Under the pieces are notes generated by a model, which had not been told where the DNA came from, made no database searches, and worked only from the letters and a program-made list of their open reading frames with translations. From assembly GCA_963798705.1 (NCBI GenBank), contig CAWCTW010000005.1, forward strand, positions 1,178,001 to 1,242,000: a DNA stretch of 64,000 bases, written 5' to 3'. This document shows positions 39,769 to 48,594 of this stretch, piece after piece (the first letter of the stretch is position 1; each line of letters begins with the position of its first letter). Made by a program: the position numbers and the translations under genes. Source of the stretch: AC-56 sp963798705 (GTDB lineage Bacteria > Actinomycetota > Thermoleophilia > Solirubrobacterales > 70-9).

Positions 39769-40758
39769 CTACTTGATGTACCCGCTCTGCTGCAGGTAGT
39801 CGTGGGCGACCGTGGCGGGCTTCTCCTTGTCGATGTCGACCCGCGAGTTGAGCTCCCGGATCACGGGCAGGGTCAGGTTGCCCTGGACCTGCTCGATCGT
39901 GTCGCCGAAGTCCGGCCCGGCGTCGTCGGCCACCTTCTTCGAGGCGATGAAGATGACGTTCCCTGACGGGATCACGCCCTTGTCGTCCTCGAGCACGGTG
40001 TACTTGTCCGTGTTGGCGAGCTGAGCGTCGCTCGTGAACACGATCGACAGGTCGGCGTCGCCCTTGTCGAGGACCGTGTAGCGCAGGCCGATGTCCACCG
40101 GCGTGAACTTCTTGAACTGGAGCCCGTAGTTCTTCTCCAGGCCCACGAGGCAGTCGATCCGCTCGCGGCACTCGGGCGACCCGGCGAGCACCATGTCCTG
40201 CGAGACGCCCTTGAGGTCCGAGACGTCCGTCAGGTTGTTCTTTTCCGCCGTCGAGGTGAGGGTGCCCACCGCGTTCGAGTCGGCAAACGGCGTCGGCGGA
40301 TAGGCGACGAGCCCGTCCTTCGCGAGATCGGCCTTCGCCTTGGCGTAGGCCTCCTCCGCGTTCGACGGGATCTGGTCGGCAGGCACGTTGAAGAACGACC
40401 CGAGCGCGGTGGAGGTGTACTCCGGGTAGCCGCTGATCTGGCCGTCCTCGATCGCCTTCTTGGCGATCGTCTCCGAGCCAAGATTGAGCTTCGTCTTGAC
40501 GTTGTATCCGGCGGCCTCCAGGCCCTGGGCGTAGATCTCGCCGAGGATGTACTCCTCGGTGAAGTTCTTCGACCCGACCGTGATCGTGGTCTTGGCGTTG
40601 TCCGGGTTGGACGCGATCAGGTTGTCGGAGTTGTCGGTGTCGCCCGACGCGCTCGTCGACGTGCTGTCACCACCGCCCCCACACGCCGCGATCGTGACCG
40701 TCAGGACCGCGGCGGCCAGCATCGTGAATGCCACCCGTAGTCGAAGACCTCTCATCAC
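39769..40758 (-). CDS. Betaine/choline-type ABC transporter substrate-binding lipoprotein
   Basis: This 329-residue lipoprotein starts with a basic/hydrophobic signal ending in a lipobox (TVTIAAC), followed by a Gly/Ser/Thr linker. The OpuAC/ProX-type binding domain shows TITVGSKNFTEEYILGEIYAQGLEAAGYNVKTKLNLGSETIAKKAIEDGQISGYPEYTS, GLRYTVLDKGDADLSIVFTSDAQL and the final PVIRELNSRVDIDKEKPATVAHDYLQQSGYI. It captures glycine betaine, choline, carnitine or related osmolytes for the permeases encoded upstream (58 bases away, same strand). The ligand cannot be read with certainty from sequence. Confidence 0.92.
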   Translation of the reverse strand: MMRGLRLRVAFTMLAAAVLTVTIAACGGGGDSTSTSASGDTDNSDNLIASNPDNAKTTITVGSKNFTEEYILGEIYAQGLEAAGYNVKTKLNLGSETIAKKAIEDGQISGYPEYTSTALGSFFNVPADQIPSNAEEAYAKAKADLAKDGLVAYPPTPFADSNAVGTLTSTAEKNNLTDVSDLKGVSQDMVLAGSPECRERIDCLVGLEKNYGLQFKKFTPVDIGLRYTVLDKGDADLSIVFTSDAQLANTDKYTVLEDDKGVIPSGNVIFIASKKVADDAGPDFGDTIEQVQGNLTLPVIRELNSRVDIDKEKPATVAHDYLQQSGYIK

Positions 40759-40815
40759 TCCCTATCCCCTTTCCAGCTTTGGACGGTTGGGTGAACGGCA
40801 CCCATCGTCGGGATC

Positions 40816-41538
40816 CTATGCGGAGCGGGCGGCGCGCTGCAGCTTGAGCCCCCGAGGCGTCACCAGCCATTGCACACCGGCCAGGCTCACCTCGATCGCC
40901 GCGGCGAGCACCGCGATCACGATCGCGCCCGCCACGACGCCATCGTCGCCGTAGACGCTGCGGTTGGTGATGAAGTCGCCGAGGGTGGACAGGCCGACGA
41001 ACGAAGCGACGGTCGCCGTCGCGAAGATGTTGACGGCGGCGGTCCGAACGCCCGCCATGATCGTGGGCGCGGCGAGCGGCAGCTCGACCCGCAGGATCAC
41101 CTCCCACGGCCGCATGCCCATCCCCTCGGCCGCGTCCACCGCCGTCCGGTCGACCTGCCGCATGGCGACGAAGGTGTTGGTGAGGATGGGCGGCAGGCCC
41201 AGGATGCCGAGGGCGATCGCCACGTTGCCCAGCCCGATGCCGATGAGCACCGCGAGCAGGAAGATGACGGCGATCTCGGGCACGGCGCGCCCGGCGTTGC
41301 CGAAGCCCACGGCGAAGTACTCGCCCTTGCCGATGTGGCCAAGGACGAGGCCGATCGGCATCGCCACCGCGAGCGCGCCGCCGAGCGCCACCGCGCTCAC
41401 CTCGAGCTGGGTGCGCGCGAAGGTCCACATGTAGGCGAGCCCGCCGACCTGGACACCCCCGGTCACTGCCTCGCGCTGGTGGAAGATGAAGTCGAAGGCG
41501 CCGGTGAACGAGTCGATGACGCTGGCGAGCGGGATCAT
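40816..41538 (-). CDS. Betaine/choline-type ABC permease (second)
   Basis: This 240-residue permease of the OpuCB/ProW type has about six helices with the binding-protein-dependent EAA loop VDAAEGMGMRPWEVILRVELPLAAPTIMAGVRTAAV. It starts with an ATG overlapping the previous permease stop by one base (TGATG); a much longer open frame upstream is the shadow of that gene. It forms a heterodimeric channel with the upstream permease for osmolyte uptake. The binding-protein gene follows after 57 bases. Confidence 0.9.
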   Translation of the reverse strand: MIPLASVIDSFTGAFDFIFHQREAVTGGVQVGGLAYMWTFARTQLEVSAVALGGALAVAMPIGLVLGHIGKGEYFAVGFGNAGRAVPEIAVIFLLAVLIGIGLGNVAIALGILGLPPILTNTFVAMRQVDRTAVDAAEGMGMRPWEVILRVELPLAAPTIMAGVRTAAVNIFATATVASFVGLSTLGDFITNRSVYGDDGVVAGAIVIAVLAAAIEVSLAGVQWLVTPRGLKLQRAARSA

Positions 41539-42290
41539 CAGCGCGTCACCCGCCGCCACGGCATGACGAGGCGCTGCCCGAGCACCACGAGAAGATCGAG
41601 GAAGAGGGCCATCAAGATCGTGAGACCGCCGACCATGATGATGTTGGTGGTGAAGCTCGCCTGCTCGATGAGCGGCTGGCCGAGCCCGCCGGCCCCGGCC
41701 AGGAAGGCGAGCGTCGCGATCGCGACGGTCGAGACGATCGCGATCCGCAGGCCCGCGATGACCTCCGGCGTCGCCAGGGGCAGCTCGACCCGCCATAGCA
41801 GCTGGCGGTCCGACATCCCCATGCCGCGGCCCGCGTCCGTGGCGTCGGCCGGCACGTTGGCGAGCCCAGCAAGCGCGTTGCGGTAGATGATCTGGAGCGT
41901 GTAGGCGGTCAGCGGGATCACCGCGGTCCACAGGCCGAACCCGGTGATGGGCAGGAGCAGGAAGAAGAACGCGATGCTCGGGATCGTGTAGAGGACGCCG
42001 GTAGCTCCGAGGAGCGGCGGGACGAGCGCCCGGTGGCGGTGGGAGAGCAGCGCCAGCGCCAGCGCGATGACGAACCCCGCCACGACCGAGATCGCGACGA
42101 TCTCCAGGTGCCGGAAGAACGGGCCCACGTAACGATCCAGGTTGTCGACGGCCCAAGCGCCGCAGAAGAACCCGTTGCCAGCGACGCACCCGGTCGTCTC
42201 GTGCTGCTGGCAGAAGTCGGCGGGCAGGCCCGGCGCGCACTTGTTCGCCGTATCGGCGAGCAGGACGGCGTCGGCGGCGAACGCGGTCAT
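41538..42290 (-). CDS. Betaine/choline-type ABC permease (first)
   Basis: This 250-residue permease has an unusual N-terminal stretch of about 45 residues with four cysteines (KCAPGLPADFCQQ, GCVAGNGFFCGAW) before the first helix. This part is probably exported and could carry two disulfides. The rest is typical: LEIVAISVVAGFVIALALALLS, the EAA loop TDAGRGMGMSDRQLLWRVELPLATPEVIAGLRIA, and four more helices. It overlaps both neighbours (ATGA with the ATPase gene, TGATG with the second permease), so the importer subunits are co-translated. Confidence 0.9.
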   Translation of the reverse strand: MTAFAADAVLLADTANKCAPGLPADFCQQHETTGCVAGNGFFCGAWAVDNLDRYVGPFFRHLEIVAISVVAGFVIALALALLSHRHRALVPPLLGATGVLYTIPSIAFFFLLLPITGFGLWTAVIPLTAYTLQIIYRNALAGLANVPADATDAGRGMGMSDRQLLWRVELPLATPEVIAGLRIAIVSTVAIATLAFLAGAGGLGQPLIEQASFTTNIIMVGGLTILMALFLDLLVVLGQRLVMPWRRVTR

Positions 42291-43477
42291 TCGGTGGGCC
42301 GCTCCACTGCCATGTGCTCCTCGGTGAGCGCCTCCTTTGAGCCCAGGAACTCCGAGATGATCTCGACGGAGAGCACCCCGTCGATCCTCCGACGGGCGTC
42401 CACCACCGGCGCGTACATCGTCTCTGCCTGAAGCAGGTCCGAGAGCGCGTCGCGCATGACGTCGTCGCGGTCGAGCACCGGGTTCGGAGCTGTGTCCGGG
42501 CGGGCGGGAACCACGTCGCGTCCAAGGTCGGCCTCCGAGAGCCAGCCAAGCGGCCGCCGCTCGGAGTCGACGAGGAGCGCGTGTGGCACCTCGGCCCCCT
42601 CCAGCTTGGCTCGCACCTCGGCGGTCGGCTGCCCGACGTAGGCGAGCGGGGCCTCCCAGAGGTCGATGTCCGAGACGCGCATCAGGGCGAGGCGCTTCAG
42701 CGCCCGGTCGGCCCCCACGAAGTCCTCGACGAAGTCGTCTGCCGGCGCCATCAGCAGCTCGGCCGGGGTGGCGTACTGCGCCAGGATCCCCCCCTCCCGC
42801 AGGATCGCGACCCGGTCGCCCATCTTGATCGCCTCGTCGATGTCGTGGGTGACGAAGAGGATCGTCTTGCGGACCTCCGCCTGGAGACGGAGGAACTCGT
42901 TCTGAAGGCGTTCGCGGTTGATGGGGTCGACGGCGCCGAACGGCTCGTCCATCAGCATCACGCCCGGGTCGGCGGCGAGCGCCCTCGCCACCCCGACCCG
43001 CTGCTGCTGGCCCCCGGACAGCTGGGCGGGATAGCGCTCAGCGAGGTCCGGTTCGAGCGAGATCAGCTCCATCAGCTCTTTCACCCGCGCCTCGGTCCGG
43101 GCGCGGTCCCAGCCCAGGAGACGCGGGACCGTCGCGATGTTGTCGCCGATCGTCCGGTGCGGGAACAGTCCGGTCTGCTGGATCACGTAGCCGATCTCGC
43201 GCCGCAGCTCCGAGGCCGATCGGTCGCTCACCGAGCGGTCGCCGACGAGGATGTCGCCGTCGGTGATCTCGACCATGCGGTTGACCATGCGCATCGCCGT
43301 GGTCTTGCCGCAGCCGGACGGGCCGACGAACACGCAGATCTCGCCCGCCTGGACCTCGACGTCCAGCTCGTTCACCGCGGGGCGGTCGGCGCCGGGGTAG
43401 ACCTTCGTTGCCTTGCGGAACGCGACGGTCAGCGCCTCAGCGCGTTGCGGCCCTCCGTTGGTGCCGTCGCCGGTCAA
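42287..43477 (-). CDS. Betaine/choline-type ABC transporter ATPase with CBS domains
   Basis: This protein of about 396 residues is the ATPase subunit of an OpuCA/ProV-type importer. The nucleotide-binding domain has Walker A GPSGCGKTTAMRM, Q-loop QQTGLFPH, signature LSGGQQQRVGVARAL and Walker B VMLMDEPFGAVDP. The C-terminal third (from about residue 260) contains a CBS pair (LMRVSDIDLWEAPLAYVGQ..., LDRDDVMRDALSDLLQAETMYAPVVD) that senses ionic strength in homologues. I take the TTG at 43477; the exact start is uncertain because no ribosome site is clear. It is the first gene of the four- or five-gene operon. Confidence 0.9.
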   Translation of the reverse strand: MTGDGTNGGPQRAEALTVAFRKATKVYPGADRPAVNELDVEVQAGEICVFVGPSGCGKTTAMRMVNRMVEITDGDILVGDRSVSDRSASELRREIGYVIQQTGLFPHRTIGDNIATVPRLLGWDRARTEARVKELMELISLEPDLAERYPAQLSGGQQQRVGVARALAADPGVMLMDEPFGAVDPINRERLQNEFLRLQAEVRKTILFVTHDIDEAIKMGDRVAILREGGILAQYATPAELLMAPADDFVEDFVGADRALKRLALMRVSDIDLWEAPLAYVGQPTAEVRAKLEGAEVPHALLVDSERRPLGWLSEADLGRDVVPARPDTAPNPVLDRDDVMRDALSDLLQAETMYAPVVDARRRIDGVLSVEIISEFLGSKEALTEEHMAVERPTE

Positions 43478-43563
43478 CTTCCGGGCCGATGCTAAACCCG
43501 CGGCGCCGATCGCGTGACGATCCGCCCGCGCCGGACTCGCGGCGCTCCGGTATAGATGGTGCC

Positions 43564-45981
43564 GTGGAAGCCGCCTCATACCCGCGGGGCCTCACCGGCG
43601 TCGAGGCGGCGCAGCGGCTGAAACGGCTGGGCCTCCCCCAGCAGACGACGAGCCGCTCGGTCGCCAGCATCGTCGCCGGCAACGTCTTCACCCTGTTCAA
43701 CGCGATCCTCGGCGTGTTCTTCGTGATCATGCTCGCGCTCGGGCTGTTCGCCGACGCGCTGTTCGGGGTCATCGCCATCGTCAACTCCGCGATCGGAATC
43801 CGCCAGGAGATGAAGGCGAAGGAGACGCTGGACAGGCTCGCCCTGCTCGTCGCGCCCAAGGCCAAGGTGATCCGCGACGGGGCCATCCTCGAGGTCACCG
43901 GCGACGAGGTCGTGCCCGGCGACGTCGTCCGGGTCGAGCCCGGCGACCAGCTGGTCGCCGACGGCGGCGTCGTCTCCTCGCGTGGCCTGACCATGGACGA
44001 GTCGGTTCTGACCGGCGAGTCCGACGGCGTGCCGAAGCGCGACGGCGACCGGCTGCTCTCGGGCTCGTTCTGCATCGCCGGATCCGGCTACTACGAGCTC
44101 GACGCCGTGCGTGAGCAGAGCCATGCGGCCAAGATCGCCGGCGAGGCCCGGACGTTCCGGCATCCGCCGTCGCCACTCCAGGTCGAGGTCAACCAGGTGC
44201 TCCGGGCGACCACCATCGTGATGGCGCCGCTGGCCGTGCTGCTGATCCTGGCGTTCCTGATCAGGAACGTGGCGATCGACGAGGCGGCGCAGACGGCGAC
44301 CGCGGGCCTGGTCACGCTGATCCCGGAGGGCCTCGTGCTGCTCATGAGCGTGACCCTGGCCGTCGCCGCCGTGCGGCTGGCGCGGATGAACACGCTCGTG
44401 CAGCAGATGGCGGCGACCGAGGCGCTCGCCGCCGTGGACACGATCTGCGTCGACAAGACCGGGACCCTGACCGACGGCACGCTCGACCTGGTCTCCGTCG
44501 AGGTGGCGGACACGATCCAGCCCGCGGTCGCGCACCAGGCGCTCGCGCGCTTCGCGCATTCGGCCGGTGAGCGCAACCGGACGCTGGAGACGATCGCCGA
44601 GCGCTATCCGGGCAAGCCGGAGCGAGTCGTGGCGGAGGTCCCGTTCTCGTCCTCGTGGAAGTGGAGCGGGCTCACCCTCGACGGACGCGGCGCGCAGCAC
44701 GCCAGCTACGTGCTCGGCGCGCCCGACGTGCTCGCCTCCTCGGGCGCCCTGGAGCTCCCGCCCGCGCTGAAGCGGACTCTCGACCAGCACACCGCCGCCG
44801 GCCGGCGGGTCGTCGCCTTCGGCGAGGCACACGGTCCGCTGCCGAGCGACCCGGGAACGCAGCCGCCGCCCAGGATCGAGCCGCGCGCGCTGATCGTGCT
44901 CGAGGAGCAGCTGCGCTCCGACGCGGCCGAGACCGTCGACTTCATGCGCGGACAGAACGTCGACCTCAAGCTGATCTCGGGCGACGCTCGCCAGACGGTG
45001 ACCGCGGTGGCCCACGCCGTGGGGGTGCCGCGCGATGCCGGAGTCGTCGAGGGCCCCGATCTTCCGGATGACCGGGGGGGCCTGGCGGCGGCGGCGGAGC
45101 GCAACACGATCTTCTGTCGGATCACGCCGGATCAGAAGAAGGCGCTGGTTACAGCGCTCGCCGAGCAGGGCCGCTTCACGGCCATGATCGGCGACGGCGT
45201 CAACGACGTCCCGGCGCTCAAGCAGGCGCGCCTCGCGGTCGCGATGGGGTCCGGCAGCCAGGTCACCAAGGGCATCGCCGACATCGTGCTGCTCCGCGAC
45301 CAGTTCTCGATGCTGCCCCGCGCGGTCCAGGAGGGACGGCGGATCGCCCGCAACATCCACCGTCTCGGCCGCCTGTACGCGACCAAGAGCGTCTACGCGG
45401 GGATTCTCATCCTGATCACCGCCATCTTCGGATTCACGTTTCCGTTCCTGCCGCGACAACTCACGGTCGCGGCCATGCTCACGATCGGGATCCCGTCGTT
45501 CGTACTCGCCCTGGCTCCGAGCGAGGGGCCGCTTTACCGCGGACGCCTGCTGCGCGCCCTGGCGGCCTTCGCCGTGCCGGCGGGCGCCGGCATGGCCGTG
45601 GGATCCCTCCTCTGCTACTTCCTGGTCGACAACATCTTCGGCGGCTCGCTGGACGAGGCGCGAACCGCGGCGACCACCACCCTGATCGTGCTCGGGCTGT
45701 GCTTCATCCTCCTGCTGGAGCGCGGGCCCGGCCGCGAGCACATCACCATCCAGAGCTACATGCTCGCGATGGTCGCCGGTCTCGGAGCCCTGTACGCGCT
45801 GATCCTCGCCACCGGGCCGGCCCGGTCGTTCTTCGACCTCGAGCTGCTGTCGGCGGGCCAGTGGTTTCTGTGCCTGCTCAACGTCGCCGCCGGGCTGGTG
45901 CTGGCGGCGTTCGCCTGGCGCCTGCCCTACATCCAGGCGCTGGAGGCTCCCGACGTCACCGAGCCGGCGGCCGAGACATGA
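43564..45981 (+). CDS. P-type cation ATPase (CtpE-like, probable Ca2+)
   Basis: This 805-residue P-type ATPase has actuator motif TGES (DESVLTGESDGVP), phosphorylation site CVDKTGTLTDG, and hinge MIGDGVNDVPALKQA. The M4 helix carries TLIPEGLVLL, the PEGL form typical of calcium-type and CtpE-like pumps. There is no N-terminal heavy-metal-binding domain. CtpE in mycobacteria takes part in calcium uptake and envelope integrity; the ion here is inferred. The GTG start follows TATAGA by seven bases. Its stop overlaps the pyruvate kinase start (ATGA), an unusual partnership. Confidence 0.9.
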   Translation: MEAASYPRGLTGVEAAQRLKRLGLPQQTTSRSVASIVAGNVFTLFNAILGVFFVIMLALGLFADALFGVIAIVNSAIGIRQEMKAKETLDRLALLVAPKAKVIRDGAILEVTGDEVVPGDVVRVEPGDQLVADGGVVSSRGLTMDESVLTGESDGVPKRDGDRLLSGSFCIAGSGYYELDAVREQSHAAKIAGEARTFRHPPSPLQVEVNQVLRATTIVMAPLAVLLILAFLIRNVAIDEAAQTATAGLVTLIPEGLVLLMSVTLAVAAVRLARMNTLVQQMAATEALAAVDTICVDKTGTLTDGTLDLVSVEVADTIQPAVAHQALARFAHSAGERNRTLETIAERYPGKPERVVAEVPFSSSWKWSGLTLDGRGAQHASYVLGAPDVLASSGALELPPALKRTLDQHTAAGRRVVAFGEAHGPLPSDPGTQPPPRIEPRALIVLEEQLRSDAAETVDFMRGQNVDLKLISGDARQTVTAVAHAVGVPRDAGVVEGPDLPDDRGGLAAAAERNTIFCRITPDQKKALVTALAEQGRFTAMIGDGVNDVPALKQARLAVAMGSGSQVTKGIADIVLLRDQFSMLPRAVQEGRRIARNIHRLGRLYATKSVYAGILILITAIFGFTFPFLPRQLTVAAMLTIGIPSFVLALAPSEGPLYRGRLLRALAAFAVPAGAGMAVGSLLCYFLVDNIFGGSLDEARTAATTTLIVLGLCFILLLERGPGREHITIQSYMLAMVAGLGALYALILATGPARSFFDLELLSAGQWFLCLLNVAAGLVLAAFAWRLPYIQALEAPDVTEPAAET

Positions 45982-47441
45982 GCGGCGAGCCCGGATCCGC
46001 ACTCGACTCGTCGCATACCCACCGCAGGCGCCGGACCAAGATCGTCGCCACCATCGGGCCGGCGACGCGGTCGGTCGAGACGATGATCGAGCTCATCCGC
46101 GCCGGTGCCGACGTCCTGCGCCTCAACTTCTCGCACGGAACCCGCGACGAGCACACCGAGAACATCGAGATGGCCCGCGAGGCCTCCCGGGTCGCGGGGC
46201 GTGAGGTGGGGCTGCTGGGCGACCTGCCGGGCCCGAAGCTGAGGATCGACGAGGTCGAGGGCGGGATCGTCGAGCTCCGCACGGGCACCCGCGTCACGCT
46301 GACCACCGGCGAGGAGGTCGGCGGCCCCGACCATCTGCCCGTGTCCTGGGAGGGGCTGCCGGCGGCCGTCCACGAGGACGAGGAGATCTATCTGGCGGAC
46401 GGCAGGGTGAGGCTCCGGGTGGTGGAGACGGGTTCCGATCAGATCGTCTGCGAGGTCGAGGTGGGCGGCCGGGTCGCCTCCCACCAGGGCCTGAACGTCC
46501 CCGGGACCGACGTGCCGCTGCCGGCGGCGAGCCGCACGGACCTCGACTGGGTCGACTTCGCGGTGGCTCAGAATGTTGACCTGCTGGCGGTCTCGTTCGT
46601 GCGGCGCGCCGAGGACCTCCAGCCCGTGGAGCGCCGGGTCAGGGTGACCGGCGCCGACATTCCCCTGATCGCGAAGATCGAGAAGCCGCAGGCCGCAGAA
46701 AACGCGGAGGCGATCATCCGCGCCGCCTTCGGGGGCATCATGGTCGCCCGGGGGGACCTGGGGATCGAGCTTCCGATCGAGCGCGTGCCGATGGTGCAGC
46801 GGCGCCTGCTCGAGCTGGCCGGTCGCCACTCGCGACCCTCGATCACGGCGACGCAGATGCTGGCGTCGATGGTCTCCTCACCGCGCCCGACCCGGGCCGA
46901 GGTCTCCGACGTGACCGCCGCCATCTACCAGGGCACGGATGCGGTGATGCTCTCCGAGGAGACCGCCGTCGGCGAGTTCCCGGTCGAGGCGGTCCGCGTC
47001 ATGGACCGCATCGCGTGCGAGGCCGAGCCGGACCTTCCCTACGGGGACTGGGTCTTCAACCGGGCCGCGAGCGACACCTCCGACGTCGCCAGTTCCGTGG
47101 CGCGCGCGGCGGTCGGGTCGACCTACACCCTGGGGCTCGTCGCCCTGGTGGTGCCCACCCGCAGCGGCCGCACGGCCCGGCTGGTCTCGTCGCACCGGCC
47201 GCGCGTCCCGGTCCTCGCCGTCTCGCCGCGAATCGAGACCGTGCGCCGCCTCCAGCTCCTGTTCGGCGTGGGCTGCATGCTCGCCGAGGACTGGACCAGC
47301 CTGCGCGCCCTGCTGTCGGACTGCGCGCTGCTGGCCGCAGACGCCGGCATCGCCAAGAGCGGGGAGCTGATCGGCATCACGGCCGGCCTCCCGCAGCAGG
47401 AGCTGGGCACCAACATGTTCGAGATCCACCGCGTGCCGTAG
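45978..47441 (+). CDS. pyk: Pyruvate kinase
   Basis: This 487-residue glycolytic enzyme transfers phosphate from phosphoenolpyruvate to ADP. Motifs are RRTKIVATIGPATRS, VLRLNFSHGTRDEH, the catalytic Lys in IAKIEKPQAAENAEAI, VARGDLGIELPIERVP, ITATQMLASM, and the K+/Mg2+ site DAVMLSEETAVGEFP. The C-terminal allosteric-type domain follows (VVPTRSGRTARLVSSHRPRVPVLAVSP). The ATG overlaps the stop of the P-type ATPase gene, so it is translationally coupled to a cation pump. A GC-rich hairpin (47450-47465) follows the stop. Confidence 0.96.
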   Translation: MSGEPGSALDSSHTHRRRRTKIVATIGPATRSVETMIELIRAGADVLRLNFSHGTRDEHTENIEMAREASRVAGREVGLLGDLPGPKLRIDEVEGGIVELRTGTRVTLTTGEEVGGPDHLPVSWEGLPAAVHEDEEIYLADGRVRLRVVETGSDQIVCEVEVGGRVASHQGLNVPGTDVPLPAASRTDLDWVDFAVAQNVDLLAVSFVRRAEDLQPVERRVRVTGADIPLIAKIEKPQAAENAEAIIRAAFGGIMVARGDLGIELPIERVPMVQRRLLELAGRHSRPSITATQMLASMVSSPRPTRAEVSDVTAAIYQGTDAVMLSEETAVGEFPVEAVRVMDRIACEAEPDLPYGDWVFNRAASDTSDVASSVARAAVGSTYTLGLVALVVPTRSGRTARLVSSHRPRVPVLAVSPRIETVRRLQLLFGVGCMLAEDWTSLRALLSDCALLAADAGIAKSGELIGITAGLPQQELGTNMFEIHRVP

Positions 47442-47449
47442 CCGAGCGG

Positions 47450-47465
47450 CCGCGGGCCCCCGCGG
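47450..47465. terminator. Compact GC hairpin between pyk and doxX
   Basis: CCGCGGG and CCCGCGG form a 7-base perfect stem with a 2-base loop, 8 bases after the pyk stop and before the convergent doxX end. No T-run follows. Confidence 0.35.
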
Positions 47466-47502
47466 AGGCCTGCGGCCACGGCCCGAGTCTGGCGTCACGC
47501 GA

Positions 47503-48036
47503 TCAGGCTGGGCTGGGATGCCCGCGCTCGCCCGAATGGCGGGATGCGAGCCGGCCGGTCAGCACGGCGCCGACTCCCCCGAGAAGCCCGGCACCCAGAG
47601 CGCCGAGCGCCCAGAGGGCGCCGGTCCAGTCGATGCCGAGCGCGTTGTCGATCGACCATCCCCCGGCCCCGATGCCGGCCAGCGCGAACAGCGCCGCCAC
47701 GAGGACGACGTTGAACTCGTAGCCCTGCTCCGTGACGAAGAACCCGTTCTTGACGTGAACGGTCAGCGCGGCCGCCGTCATCACGCCGATGAGGGCAGCG
47801 GCGGCGATGGGCGTCACCAGGCCGAGCGCGATGGCGAGCCCGCCCCCGAGCTCCGCCGCGCCGGCCGCCCGGGCGTGGAGCCAGCCGGGCCGGAGCCCGA
47901 GCTGGTCGAAGAAGCCTGCGGTACCGTCGATTCCGTGTCCACCGAACGCGCCGAACAGCTTCTGCGCGCCGTGGGCCGAAAACGTCAGACCGATGACGAG
48001 TCGAAATCCGAGTAGTGCCAGGTCCATTTGCGGCAT
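47503..48036 (-). CDS. DoxX-family membrane protein
   Basis: This 177-residue protein of the DoxX family has four hydrophobic helices. It begins FRLVIGLTFSAHGAQKLFGAFGGHGIDGT and continues with AELGGGLAIALGLVTPIAAAALIGVMTAA and HVKNGFF, which are diagnostic. DoxX-like proteins take part in membrane redox processes, including thiol stress resistance complexes in actinobacteria, but many are uncharacterised. It is divergent from a MarR regulator with a palindromic operator between them (48060-48071), making MarR control likely. Confidence 0.88.
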   Translation of the reverse strand: MPQMDLALLGFRLVIGLTFSAHGAQKLFGAFGGHGIDGTAGFFDQLGLRPGWLHARAAGAAELGGGLAIALGLVTPIAAAALIGVMTAAALTVHVKNGFFVTEQGYEFNVVLVAALFALAGIGAGGWSIDNALGIDWTGALWALGALGAGLLGGVGAVLTGRLASRHSGERGHPSPA

Positions 48037-48059
48037 GTCCTCCTCTCGGTTGACTATCC

Positions 48060-48071
48060 TTGACGTGTCAA
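48060..48071. promoter_or_regulatory. MarR-type operator between doxX and marR
   Basis: TTGAC-GT-GTCAA is a palindrome with 5-base arms in the 59-base divergent gap. A GATACT -10 (48085-48090) lies five bases before the marR ATG at 48096, so the operator overlaps the -35 region. Further TTGACT half-sites stand at 48050 and in the first codons of marR. Confidence 0.5.
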
Positions 48072-48095
48072 ATAAACGTAGCAGGATACTTGCCT

Positions 48096-48569
48096 ATGCA
48101 ACAGTTGACTCCTAAAGCATCATCCCGGTCCGTGGAGGCCCTCGGGCACCTGCTGGGCGCCCACGCCGCCCTTACCCGCCAACTGAGCGCCCAGCTGCTC
48201 GAGGACCACGGGCTGACGATGAGCGAGTACGAGGTGCTGCTTCTCCTCTCCCGCGAGCCCGAGCATTCGTTGCGCCGCATCGACCTGTCCAGGGAGGTGC
48301 GGCTGTCGCCGTCCGGCATCACCCGGATGCTCGATCGGCTCGAGACGACCGGCCTGGTCGAGAAGGGGGCGTGTGCGAAGGACGCGCGCGTCACCTATGC
48401 GGTGCTCACCGAGGCCGGCATGAAGAAGCTCCGCGAGTGCACGCCCGACCACGTCGACGCGATCGAGCGGCTGATCGGCGAGCGCCTCAGCGAGGAAGAG
48501 GTCGAGACGCTGGGCCGGATGCTCGGACGCCTGTCCGACCTGGACGACGACTGCCGGGTCGGCGCGTAG
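48096..48569 (+). CDS. MarR-family transcriptional regulator
   Basis: This 157-residue MarR-type winged-helix dimer shows LTRQLSAQLLEDHGLTMSEYEVLLLLSREPEHSLRRIDLSREVRLSPSGITRMLDRLETTGLVEK and the wing KDARVTYAVLTEAGMKKL. An upstream in-frame ATG at 48060 would run into the operator, so the start at 48096 (leaderless, five bases after GATACT) is preferred. It is divergent from doxX and most likely represses it and itself in response to a small phenolic or oxidant ligand. The ligand is unknown. Confidence 0.9.
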   Translation: MQQLTPKASSRSVEALGHLLGAHAALTRQLSAQLLEDHGLTMSEYEVLLLLSREPEHSLRRIDLSREVRLSPSGITRMLDRLETTGLVEKGACAKDARVTYAVLTEAGMKKLRECTPDHVDAIERLIGERLSEEEVETLGRMLGRLSDLDDDCRVGA

Positions 48570-48594
48570 CGCCCATCCAATCCGCAGCGGCGGG

